From an uncultured Sulfurimonas sp. (GTDB lineage: Bacteria; Campylobacterota; Campylobacteria; Campylobacterales; Sulfurimonadaceae): DNA of 64,000 nucleotides. Made by a program: the position numbers and the translations under genes. Under the pieces are notes generated by a model. The model was given only the letters and a program-made list of their open reading frames with translations. It did no database searches and was not told the DNA's origin. Where the stretch lies: the NCBI RefSeq assembly GCF_963662755.1, contig NZ_OY759725.1, forward strand, positions 310,001-374,000. Direction: 5' to 3'. Position 1 is the stretch's first letter. Every line of letters starts with the position of its first letter. Of this stretch, positions 10,412-17,672 are shown piece after piece.

Positions 10412-10513
10412 ATGAATGACACTACAGATTTTACAACACTAACTATTCGAGTACTTATATTTGTAGTAATTGCAGCTATATTTTACTTTACACTAAAAAG
10501 CAAAAAAAACTAA
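10412..10513 (+). CDS. Small single-pass membrane protein, 33 aa, hypothetical
   Basis: The ATG at 10412 opens a 33-residue ORF: a short polar N-terminus (MNDTTDFTTLT), one hydrophobic span of about 18 residues (VLIFVVIAAIFYFTL) and a basic tail (KSKKN). That is the layout of a type of tiny inner-membrane protein. The ribosome site is weak (AAAGA). It starts 33 nt after tRNA-Gln copy 2, with no terminator between, so it may be read from the tRNA promoter. A real gene is plausible but not proven. The frame is open further upstream only because it reads through the tRNA gene. Confidence 0.5.
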   Translation: MNDTTDFTTLTIRVLIFVVIAAIFYFTLKSKKN

Positions 10514-10568
10514 CTTTAAAAGATGCTATTATGTTGCTAATACAAAATAATATTAGCTGGACAAAATT

Positions 10569-11045
10569 ATGAAAAAACAAATATTTATATACATAATCTT
10601 TTCGATTTTTATCGGATTGAATATATATGCAGATAAAATACCCACTTCAGAAGTACAAAAACTAATCCAAAAAGCCAAATCTTCAGTGACAGCGATTTCT
10701 CCTAAAGAGTTTCATAATTTATTGGAAAATAGTTTTGAAGATATTATACAAGTTGATGTTAGAGAAAATAATGAAAATGGACATGGAGAAATATTCTCTA
10801 TGGAAAAAGTTAAACTCACTCGTGGATATCTTGAGTTTAATATAGAACAATTTATTCCAAATAAAAATAAAAAAGTAGTTATTGTATGTTGTTCAGGAAG
10901 AAGATCAGCCTTAGCCGCCTTAACCCTTAAAAACCTTGGATACAAAAATGTAGGCTATTTAAAAGGTGGGGTCAAAGCTTGGCTAAAAGATGGTTATCCT
11001 TTAGATACCGTATATGGTGAGTTATACTTAAAAAAAGATTACTAA
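10569..11045 (+). CDS. Periplasmic rhodanese-domain protein
   Basis: The protein has 158 residues. Residues 1-21 are a Sec signal peptide (basic KK, hydrophobic core, likely cut after NIYA). A single rhodanese domain follows (about residues 40-150). The active-site loop is VCCSGRRSA with a candidate catalytic Cys and the family Arg, followed by NLGYKNVGYLKGGVKAW, a typical rhodanese C-terminal half. Rhodanese domains carry persulfide sulfur; the substrate here is unknown. Its end overlaps the end of the convergent HIT gene by 4 nt. A periplasmic sulfurtransferase would suit a sulfur-metabolising cell, but that is inference. Confidence 0.85.
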   Translation: MKKQIFIYIIFSIFIGLNIYADKIPTSEVQKLIQKAKSSVTAISPKEFHNLLENSFEDIIQVDVRENNENGHGEIFSMEKVKLTRGYLEFNIEQFIPNKNKKVVIVCCSGRRSALAALTLKNLGYKNVGYLKGGVKAWLKDGYPLDTVYGELYLKKDY

Positions 11046-11533
11046 ATATACTCAGGTATAAGACTTTTTATTTTTTTATAAATCTTGTCAAAATCAGTAG
11101 AGTAAACTCTTGTGTTTGCTATAGAAGTTATAAAATTTGTATCTCTTTGCCAGCGAGGAACTAGATGCATATGAATATGTTCTGCTATCCCTGCTCCACC
11201 TGCTATTCCAAGGTTCATTCCTATATTTACACCTTGTGAGTTTAAGCCCTCTTTTAAAAGTCTTACACCTTTTTGAGCTAAATCACTCATATGTAACCAT
11301 GTCTCAGACGGTAAATCTTCTAATTTATCAGTATGTATATTTGGAATAATCATAAAGTGACCAGGAGTGTATGGATAAACATTCATAACCATAAAACAGT
11401 GTTCATCTCTATAAAGAACGTGTTGCTCTTCATCTTTTTGTGGATTATCAACTATATGACAAAAGACACAACCATCTATCTTTTTACCTGCTACATACTC
11501 ATCTCGCCACGGTGCATAAAGTATATCTTCCAA
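11042..11533 (-). CDS. HIT family hydrolase/nucleotidyltransferase
   Basis: The protein has 163 residues. The histidine triad is HIHMHLV near residue 120. CVFCHI at about 22-27 is a CxxC zinc site of the kind found in the AP4A-hydrolase/GalT-like HIT branch. HIT proteins hydrolyse or transfer nucleoside phosphates with a phosphohistidyl intermediate; dinucleoside polyphosphates are the likely substrates. The start is a TTG at 11533 with a strong AGGAG 6 nt upstream. An ATG inside that spacer is out of frame. It is transcribed alone, convergent with the rhodanese gene. Confidence 0.88.
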   Translation of the reverse strand: MEDILYAPWRDEYVAGKKIDGCVFCHIVDNPQKDEEQHVLYRDEHCFMVMNVYPYTPGHFMIIPNIHTDKLEDLPSETWLHMSDLAQKGVRLLKEGLNSQGVNIGMNLGIAGGAGIAEHIHMHLVPRWQRDTNFITSIANTRVYSTDFDKIYKKIKSLIPEYI

Positions 11534-11559
11534 TTCATTCTCCTAAAATGTTATGTTAT

Positions 11560-11713
11560 AGCTACGCCTATCAGCGAAAAAATCTCTTCAAGTCATCATC
11601 TGCCTCAAAAGAAGCTAGCCAAGTAAAAGAAATGATTTTTCTTTACTAGACTAAGCACTTCTTGACTTGCAAAACTCAAGGCTTTAGCGACCCGAGCGGT
11701 CTTGGCGTACAAA
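11560..11713 (-). other. Possible gene remnant or dispersed repeat between HIT and dctM
   Basis: This non-coding gap downstream of dctM has higher GC and a protein-like minus-strand reading without a start codon: YAKTARVAKALSFASQEVL from about 11707, continuing to KNHFFYLAS and then, shifted by one frame, FEADDDLKRFF before a stop. The frame break and lack of a start argue against a working gene. It may be a decayed gene end or a repeat family copy. The short inverted element GACCcgagcGGTC near 11689-11701 is a weak hairpin. Confidence 0.4.
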
Positions 11714-13030
11714 TCAAATGAATGCAAATACTAAATCTGGAAATATTATAACTAATCCTAGTGCTAATAGTTGTAAAAGTATAAAAGGTATGATACCTTT
11801 GTAAATCTCCATAGTCTTAATAGTATCGCCTGCTGCACCTTTTAAGAAGAAAAGAGAGAGTCCAAAAGGTGGTGTTAAAAAAGAAGCTTGAAGATTTAGG
11901 GCTATTAAAACTGCAAACCAGATAGGATCAATACCAAAACCTTCCATAACAGGAACAAGTATAGGTACTATTATAAAAGAAATTTCTATAAAATCTATAA
12001 AAAAACCAAGTATAAAGATGCTTATCATCGCAATAGCTATAAACATCCAAACATCACCTATATCTTCATGAAAAAAATCAACTATCAAGTCTGTTCCTCC
12101 AAGTTCATTAAAAACAAGGGAAAATGCCGTAGCACCTATAAGTATCATAAATATCATACCACTTAATTTTACACTCTCTAAAGATGCATACTTTAGCATC
12201 TCTTTATTTAGTGATTTATTTATAAAACTTAGCAAAAGTGCTCCAATAACTCCAAAAGCAGCTGATTCAGTGGGAGATGCAATGCCGGCAAAGATACTCC
12301 CTAATACTGATACCATCAAAAGAAGAGGAGGAATTATTGAGATAATTATCTCTTTTGTAGAGATCTTATGAATACCTTCTTTTTCTTGTTGTTTGTGTGA
12401 ATGTAAAGGTGCTTTTTGGGGATTAAAATAAGCGAAAATCAGTACATATGCCACATATAATCCTACTAAAACAAGCCCAGGTAACACTGCACCCATAAAA
12501 AGTTCACCAACACTAACACTCATAACATCACCTAAAATAATAAGTATAATAGATGGAGGTATAATTTGTCCAAGAGTGCCAGATGCTGCAACTGTTCCAG
12601 ATGCCAAACCTTTGTCATATCCTGCTTTTAACATAAGAGGAAGTGCAATAACACTCATCATAACTACAGATGCTGAGACTATTCCCGTAGATGCAGCAAG
12701 CATTGCACCAACTAAGATAACACTAATAGCTAAACCACCACGTATATCACGAAACATTGCACTCATGGAAATTAAAAGACGTTCAGCCATTTTTGATTTT
12801 TCTAAAATCAGTCCCATTGTTATAAAAAGAGGAACTGCCATAAGAGTAGTATTTGACATTATTCCGTATATTCTAAAAGGTAAAATTTCAAAAACATCAA
12901 AACCAATATTTGGAATAAAAAAAGCAAAAACAATAGCCACACTTCCAAAAACAAAAGCTACAGGGATGCCAATAAGAAGAAGTGCCAAAACTACTATAAA
13001 CATAAACAAAGCTATCATAATGACTTCCAT
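11714..13030 (-). CDS. dctM: TRAP transporter large membrane subunit (DctM)
   Basis: The protein has 438 residues, almost all hydrophobic, with about a dozen membrane spans. It matches the DctM/SiaM family: GLILEKSKMAERLL, GTLGQIIPPSI, the PTESAAFG signature, and the LTPPFGLSLFFLKG segment near the C-terminus. TRAP systems import organic acids using the sodium gradient. This large subunit forms the transport channel with DctQ. It overlaps dctQ by 16 nt, which suggests translational coupling. A second in-frame ATG at 13018 has a better ribosome site (GGAAG) and may be the true start. No DctP binding-protein gene is nearby, so the substrate cannot be guessed. Confidence 0.92.
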   Translation of the reverse strand: MEVIMIALFMFIVVLALLLIGIPVAFVFGSVAIVFAFFIPNIGFDVFEILPFRIYGIMSNTTLMAVPLFITMGLILEKSKMAERLLISMSAMFRDIRGGLAISVILVGAMLAASTGIVSASVVMMSVIALPLMLKAGYDKGLASGTVAASGTLGQIIPPSIILIILGDVMSVSVGELFMGAVLPGLVLVGLYVAYVLIFAYFNPQKAPLHSHKQQEKEGIHKISTKEIIISIIPPLLLMVSVLGSIFAGIASPTESAAFGVIGALLLSFINKSLNKEMLKYASLESVKLSGMIFMILIGATAFSLVFNELGGTDLIVDFFHEDIGDVWMFIAIAMISIFILGFFIDFIEISFIIVPILVPVMEGFGIDPIWFAVLIALNLQASFLTPPFGLSLFFLKGAAGDTIKTMEIYKGIIPFILLQLLALGLVIIFPDLVFAFI

Positions 13031-13494
13031 TTTAGATAGTTTTCTTTAACATCTTTTATAGCCACAAAAGCTAAAAATGTAAATGATAAAGGCATAAGAC
13101 TCTTTACTAAAAATCTATATTCCAAGCCACCAGGATTTGATGAAGCTTCATTTTGAGCAAAACTTAGGGCTACAAAATCGATACCTATATAGATAATAAG
13201 AACAGAAAAAGGAAGAATAAAAAACACTGAAGATATTATATTTACTATAATTTTTGTTTTTTCACTATAAGATGCATAAAATATATCTACTCTTACATGA
13301 GCATTTTCTTTTAAAGTGTAAGCAATTGCAAAAAGTATGATAACATCAAAAAGATGCCATTCCAACTCTTGAAGAGCGATAGAACCAGTTGAAAACAAAT
13401 ATCTTGCAGTAGCATCGTAAACAACCAACAAGACAAGCAAAGCTAAGATAAAAGCTGTAAAATATCCTAAGTATTTTATGCTTTTATCTATCAT
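13015..13494 (-). CDS. dctQ: TRAP transporter small membrane subunit (DctQ)
   Basis: The protein has 159 residues with four membrane spans. The family marks are VYDATARYLF after span 1 and LEWHLFDVIILFAIAYTLKENAHVRVD in the middle, a classic DctQ pattern. It pairs with DctM in the inner membrane and helps dock the periplasmic binding protein. The gene starts 2 nt after the murF stop, as the next-to-last gene of a long minus-strand run. No clear ribosome site precedes it, so coupling to murF is likely. Confidence 0.9.
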   Translation of the reverse strand: MIDKSIKYLGYFTAFILALLVLLVVYDATARYLFSTGSIALQELEWHLFDVIILFAIAYTLKENAHVRVDIFYASYSEKTKIIVNIISSVFFILPFSVLIIYIGIDFVALSFAQNEASSNPGGLEYRFLVKSLMPLSFTFLAFVAIKDVKENYLKWKSL

Positions 13495-13496
13495 AA

Positions 13497-14942
13497 TTAT
13501 ATAAAGTTGGGTGCATCATTTGCAAAAAGGATGATATCTCCAGATGCACTCTGAGATGCCAAAACATCTTGGATTTTTGACTTATCATTTAGTATTGTTT
13601 TGTTTGTTACTTTAATGTTTTTTTCAAAAAGTGCAGCATTTAAAGAGCCGGTTATTATAACTATGTCAAAAACTTTATTTATAGCTTCTATGAGTTTTAA
13701 ATTTAACTCATCACTACTCTCAACAAGCCCAGGTGTAACAATGACCTTTCTACCCTCATGCAAAGAGCATAACCTTATGGCTTCAAGCATTCCATCTAGA
13801 TTTCCATTATAACCATCATCTAAAATGATTTTTCCACCAGCTACTATTTTTTGAAGTCTGTGCTGTATTGGAGTTAGTTTTGAGATTGCTTTAGTTATCT
13901 CTTGATTACTCATACCAAAACTTTTAGCTATATTTGCAGCTACTTCTATATTCATAACCTGAAAAGAGCCTAGTACATTTGTATGAACTTTTAAAATATC
14001 ATTACCTAGTTTTAACTCAAAATTAGTTCCATTAAGAGTAGCATCTATATTTTGAGTACCATCACCAAAAAAAGTTACTTTTTCATGTGGTTCATCTGTT
14101 ACAGAAGTATGTATAAATGCTTTTTTTAATCTTGGAGATTGCATGATTTCAAGCTTTGTTGCAATAATATTTTTTAAAGATTTAAAATACTCTATATGAG
14201 CCTCGCCAACCTTACCAACTACAACAACTTGAGGTTCTAAAAAGGTAGTGATTGCATAGATATCTCCACTCTCTCTAGCTCCTGCTTCACAAACATAAAT
14301 CTCAGTATCTTCAGGCAAAGATTCATTTATATCTTTCATAATTCCACCAAGAGTATTTACACTTCGTGGAGTTGCATAGACTCTATACTTTGTTGCCAAT
14401 ATTTCATATACAAAATTTTTAATACTTGTTTTTCCATAACTTCCTGTTATTGCAACTATTTCAAGCTCTTCAATGGAGTCTAATTTTTTCTTTGCTTCTT
14501 TAGAAAAAGCAATAAAAAGAAATTTTTCTATCATAAAACTACCAATATATGCAATTGCTAAAGGCATAAAAACACCATATGTTCCACAAGCATCTTTTAA
14601 GGTACATAAAACATTTTGAAAAAGTACAAGAGAAACTAAAAGTATCAAAAATCTCTTAACTCGCCAAGTAAGAACAAGCTTTTTATCAAGTTTTTTGTGC
14701 CAAACAAATATAGCAGGAACTACAGCAAAATAAAAAAATATAGGAAAAAACTCACCAGTTGTATAGTAAGCAATAAAAGGTATAAAAAAATAGAGTAGAT
14801 GCCAATGAGGTTTATGATGTTTTAAAACAACGCGAGAGAGTTTATAATCATACCACTGAAGATTTGTAATCAAGTACCATCCAAGTACAGTTACAAACAA
14901 AACATTGGTTACAAAAGCAGTTAAAATTTCAAAATCAAACAT
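13497..14942 (-). CDS. murF: UDP-MurNAc-tripeptide--D-Ala-D-Ala ligase MurF with N-terminal membrane domain
   Basis: The protein has 481 residues. The first 150 or so residues hold about five membrane spans. The Mur ligase follows: P-loop ITGSYGKTS near 172, central domain with YVCEAGARESGDIYAI and VGKVGEAHIEYF, and C-terminal LDDGYNGNLDGMLEAI. MurF adds D-Ala-D-Ala to the UDP-MurNAc peptide, the last cytoplasmic peptide step of peptidoglycan synthesis. The membrane domain is extra compared with the usual soluble enzyme and would tether it beside lipid-linked steps. The gene lies downstream of ddl, which makes its substrate. Its ATG overlaps the hydrolase stop by 1 nt. Confidence 0.92.
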   Translation of the reverse strand: MFDFEILTAFVTNVLFVTVLGWYLITNLQWYDYKLSRVVLKHHKPHWHLLYFFIPFIAYYTTGEFFPIFFYFAVVPAIFVWHKKLDKKLVLTWRVKRFLILLVSLVLFQNVLCTLKDACGTYGVFMPLAIAYIGSFMIEKFLFIAFSKEAKKKLDSIEELEIVAITGSYGKTSIKNFVYEILATKYRVYATPRSVNTLGGIMKDINESLPEDTEIYVCEAGARESGDIYAITTFLEPQVVVVGKVGEAHIEYFKSLKNIIATKLEIMQSPRLKKAFIHTSVTDEPHEKVTFFGDGTQNIDATLNGTNFELKLGNDILKVHTNVLGSFQVMNIEVAANIAKSFGMSNQEITKAISKLTPIQHRLQKIVAGGKIILDDGYNGNLDGMLEAIRLCSLHEGRKVIVTPGLVESSDELNLKLIEAINKVFDIVIITGSLNAALFEKNIKVTNKTILNDKSKIQDVLASQSASGDIILFANDAPNFI

Positions 14943-15679
14943 TACGTTCGTTCCAAAGTTTTAAGAAATGTGTCTTCAATCTCTTTTGAGACTTCTTGCG
15001 AATGATTCATAAAAAAGTAGTGATCACCATCATAAACTTTAAGCCTAGAGTCTTTTATAAGATTATCTATTATACCAGCTGATGTTAACGGTGTAGCAGT
15101 ATCATCTCTTCCCCAACAAAGAAGTGCTTTACCACTATATGCAACAAACTCATCAGAAAAATCTTCATCTACTATATTTTTAAATGTTTGATACATTGGT
15201 TCACTAAGATTTTTTGCATCTTCGGCTACAAACAGAGAACGAAACTTAGCAAGTCCAAAAATTTTAAAGATTTTAAATATAGCAATTTTTGCTTTCACCT
15301 TAAAAGATTTTGGTACAAAGATGCCTGCACTACCAACCAAAACAAGAACTTTAGGGTCTAAAAGAAGAGCCACTTTACCACCAAAAGAGTGCCCTAAGAT
15401 GATATCCTTAGAAGCATTGATGTGAATCATAAAAAGCTCTACTATTCTTGCATAGTCTTTAGTTTTTAGTGCAACATTGCAAGTACTTCCTCCAAAACCA
15501 GGAAGATCTATATAGATATGTCGAAAAGTATCCATATATGGTGCAAATGACTTTTTCATCAAAGCCTTATTACTTCCCCAACCATGAAGCAAAATGATAT
15601 CTACTGGTGCATCTGGGTTTATTATTTCATAGCTTATATCTAAAGTGTGTTGTTCATACTGAATAGACTTTATAGCCAT
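14942..15679 (-). CDS. Alpha/beta-hydrolase
   Basis: The protein has 245 residues of alpha/beta-hydrolase fold. The oxyanion region is LLHGWGSNK, the nucleophile elbow is GHSFGG (Ser near 97), an acid is likely in CWGRDDTATPL, and the catalytic His is in DGDHYFFM near the C-terminus. The substrate is unknown. It sits between ddl and murF and overlaps both by 1 nt, so it is translated with the cell-wall genes. A role in envelope chemistry is possible but only inferred. BioH-like or lipase-like activity cannot be excluded. Confidence 0.85.
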   Translation of the reverse strand: MAIKSIQYEQHTLDISYEIINPDAPVDIILLHGWGSNKALMKKSFAPYMDTFRHIYIDLPGFGGSTCNVALKTKDYARIVELFMIHINASKDIILGHSFGGKVALLLDPKVLVLVGSAGIFVPKSFKVKAKIAIFKIFKIFGLAKFRSLFVAEDAKNLSEPMYQTFKNIVDEDFSDEFVAYSGKALLCWGRDDTATPLTSAGIIDNLIKDSRLKVYDGDHYFFMNHSQEVSKEIEDTFLKTLERT

Positions 15680-16716
15680 TACTTACCTTTTGCTTGACTT
15701 ATTGAGTGTATATACTCATAATTAACTTTTGCTCTTTTGTGTGTTGGAAGTGAGTTTGTAAGTAGTTCTAGTGAAACTTTAAAGTCTTCAAAAAGGTAAT
15801 TAGCCATAGAACCTGGAATAGGATTTATTTCATTTAAAAGTATGTTGCCATCAACTACAAAAAAGTCACATCTTATAAGTGCACCCTCAAAAAGATTTTT
15901 ATATATTTTTTCAAAAGTGTTTTTTAACTTGTTTTCTAGTTCGGGTGTAATTTTTGCTTTTAAAACTTGTTCAGAGCGTGAAAAATCCATATATTTTTTT
16001 TCAAAATCTAAAAATTCATTTTTTTGTGGCTCTTCAACTATGGAGTAATGCATCTTACCTTTTGCCATAAAGCCAGCTAAATTATACTCTTTTACACCCT
16101 TTATAAAAGGCTCAACAATAACAGAATTATCAAACTCAAAAGCTACATCAAGAGCATAATCAAGTTCACTTTCATCATTTACAATACTAACACCTATAGA
16201 GCTTCCAAGGCGTGATGGTTTAATAATAATAGGATAAGTAATACTAATATTTTTATGTTCATTTGCTGAAATAACTTCATACTCAACACTTTTTATTTTT
16301 CTAGCTGCACATAGCCATTTTGTATATCTTTTGTCATACGAAAAAACACTAGCATCTACTCTTGGTCCAATATATTTTATAGAGAAAAAATCAAGCAAAG
16401 ATGCGATAGTTCCATCTTCTCCATCTGCTCCATGAATAAGATTTAAAACTGTACCAGTGTGTTGAATTTTACTAAACATAGTTTTTTGAGAAAATGAACC
16501 ATTTGTGATACTTAAACGAGGCATCTTTTTATGCTCACCTTTTGAAAAAGTGTTAGCTTTCATCTTAGATGCATCTATGAGATAAAATTTATGGTCTTGA
16601 TCACAAAATATAAAACTTAAATCAAATCCAGATAGTTTTTCTTTTAGAGTTATTGCACTTACTATGCTAATCTCATGCTCAAAACTAGCTCCACCAAATA
16701 ATATAATCAATTTCAA
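15679..16716 (-). CDS. ddl: D-alanine--D-alanine ligase
   Basis: The protein has 345 residues with an ATP-grasp fold. Family marks are LFGGASFEHEISIVSA at the N-terminus, IIKPSRLGSSIGVSIV (ATP-binding), EPFIKGVKEYNLA, IRCDFFVVDGNILLNEINPIPGS (metal and substrate site) at the C-terminus. It joins two D-Ala residues for MurF. The start is TTG at 16716 with AAGGG about 8 nt upstream. It is the first of three overlapping genes (ddl, hydrolase, murF). Confidence 0.94.
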   Translation of the reverse strand: MKLIILFGGASFEHEISIVSAITLKEKLSGFDLSFIFCDQDHKFYLIDASKMKANTFSKGEHKKMPRLSITNGSFSQKTMFSKIQHTGTVLNLIHGADGEDGTIASLLDFFSIKYIGPRVDASVFSYDKRYTKWLCAARKIKSVEYEVISANEHKNISITYPIIIKPSRLGSSIGVSIVNDESELDYALDVAFEFDNSVIVEPFIKGVKEYNLAGFMAKGKMHYSIVEEPQKNEFLDFEKKYMDFSRSEQVLKAKITPELENKLKNTFEKIYKNLFEGALIRCDFFVVDGNILLNEINPIPGSMANYLFEDFKVSLELLTNSLPTHKRAKVNYEYIHSISQAKGK

Positions 16717-16725
16717 TATAGACCC

Positions 16726-17067
16726 TTACTTAATAAATATTTTTTTGTATTTTTCTTCATCCCAGCCAACTATAACTTGGTCTTCAAACTCGATGATTGG
16801 TCTTTTAAAAAGCATATTTTCTTTGCAAAGCCACTCACGCTTACCAGCTTCATCAAGATTTAAATCTTTTAACTTTAAAGTTCTATATTTTGTTCCACGA
16901 TTATTAAAAAGAACATCCATATCTACTTGTTCTAACCACTCATCAACTTTCTTGCAATCTACAGAAGTTTTTTTAAAGTCAATAAAATCTATATCTATTT
17001 CATTATCTTTAAAAAATTTTCTTGCATTTCTTACAGTACCACAAGTTGGTATGCCATATAGCTTCAT
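16726..17067 (-). CDS. ArsC/Spx family thioredoxin-fold protein
   Basis: The protein has 113 residues. It opens KLYGIPTCGTVRNARKFF, the ArsC/Spx active-site pattern with one Cys (no CxxC) and a following Arg. The C-terminal half has LFKRPIIEFEDQVIVGWDEEKY, as in YffB/ArsC-like proteins. It could be a glutaredoxin-type arsenate reductase or a YffB-like protein of unknown function; there are no ars genes nearby. I chose ATG 17067 over GTG 17073 because AAGGAG lies 8 nt before the ATG and only 2 nt before the GTG. Confidence 0.82.
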   Translation of the reverse strand: MKLYGIPTCGTVRNARKFFKDNEIDIDFIDFKKTSVDCKKVDEWLEQVDMDVLFNNRGTKYRTLKLKDLNLDEAGKREWLCKENMLFKRPIIEFEDQVIVGWDEEKYKKIFIK

Positions 17068-17105
17068 AAACACATCTCCTTAAAATTTAAAACTCGCAAT
17101 TATAG

Positions 17106-17672
17106 CTAAATACTCTGAAGTAACTTTAGTGCTTCTTTTACAAGTGAAGCTGTATCATCTCCACTACAAGAAGTAAGAGCTTTAGATATTTTGTCTTTTT
17201 TAAAGCCTAAAGACTCAAGTGCTTCACTCGCTTGATTAAAAGCTAAACTTTTAGGGGCATCTGATGATGAGATAAGTTCTACATCAAAACCATTTAGTTC
17301 CACTAAAATACGCCCTGCACTTTTAGGTCCGATGCCTGGTACTTTTTTGACACCATTTATATCTTTGTTATTTATAAGTGTTGCAAACTGAGAGGGAGTA
17401 TAAGTAGAACAAATCGCCATTGCGACCTTTGGTCCTACTCCATTTATCTTTATGAGTCTAGCAAACATTTTTTTCTCTGCCATATCTAAAAAACCAAAAA
17501 GAAGTTGTGCATCTTCTCGTATTATCTGAGTTGTAAATAACTTTATCTCATCATTTCCTAGTGCTGAAAAAGTGTGTAAAGATATAAAAACTTCATATAC
17601 AACTCCACTCACTTCAACATGAGCTATTGAAGGTTCTTTATATATTATATTTCCATTTAGTCCAACTATCAT
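17106..17672 (-). CDS. ruvA: Holliday junction DNA helicase subunit RuvA
   Basis: The protein has 188 residues. The N-terminal OB fold begins MIVGLNGNIIYKEPSIAHVEVSGVVYEV. The helix-hairpin-helix motifs are LIKINGVGPKVAMAI and VKKVPGIGPKSAGRI. The C-terminal RuvB-contacting domain is SEALESLGFKKDKI. RuvA binds four-way junctions and loads RuvB for branch migration. Its start abuts the stop of the FapA-like gene. ruvB and ruvC are not in the window. Confidence 0.95.
   Translation of the reverse strand: MIVGLNGNIIYKEPSIAHVEVSGVVYEVFISLHTFSALGNDEIKLFTTQIIREDAQLLFGFLDMAEKKMFARLIKINGVGPKVAMAICSTYTPSQFATLINNKDINGVKKVPGIGPKSAGRILVELNGFDVELISSSDAPKSLAFNQASEALESLGFKKDKISKALTSCSGDDTASLVKEALKLLQSI

Noticed and set aside
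10301..10513. A 70-residue ORF starting at 10301.
   Set aside because: Its first part reads through tRNA-Gln copy 2. Only the last 33 codons, from the ATG at 10412, are plausible.
12576..13049. Plus-strand 157-residue ORF opposite dctM.
   Set aside because: It is a shadow of the conserved DctM frame, which has clear family motifs.
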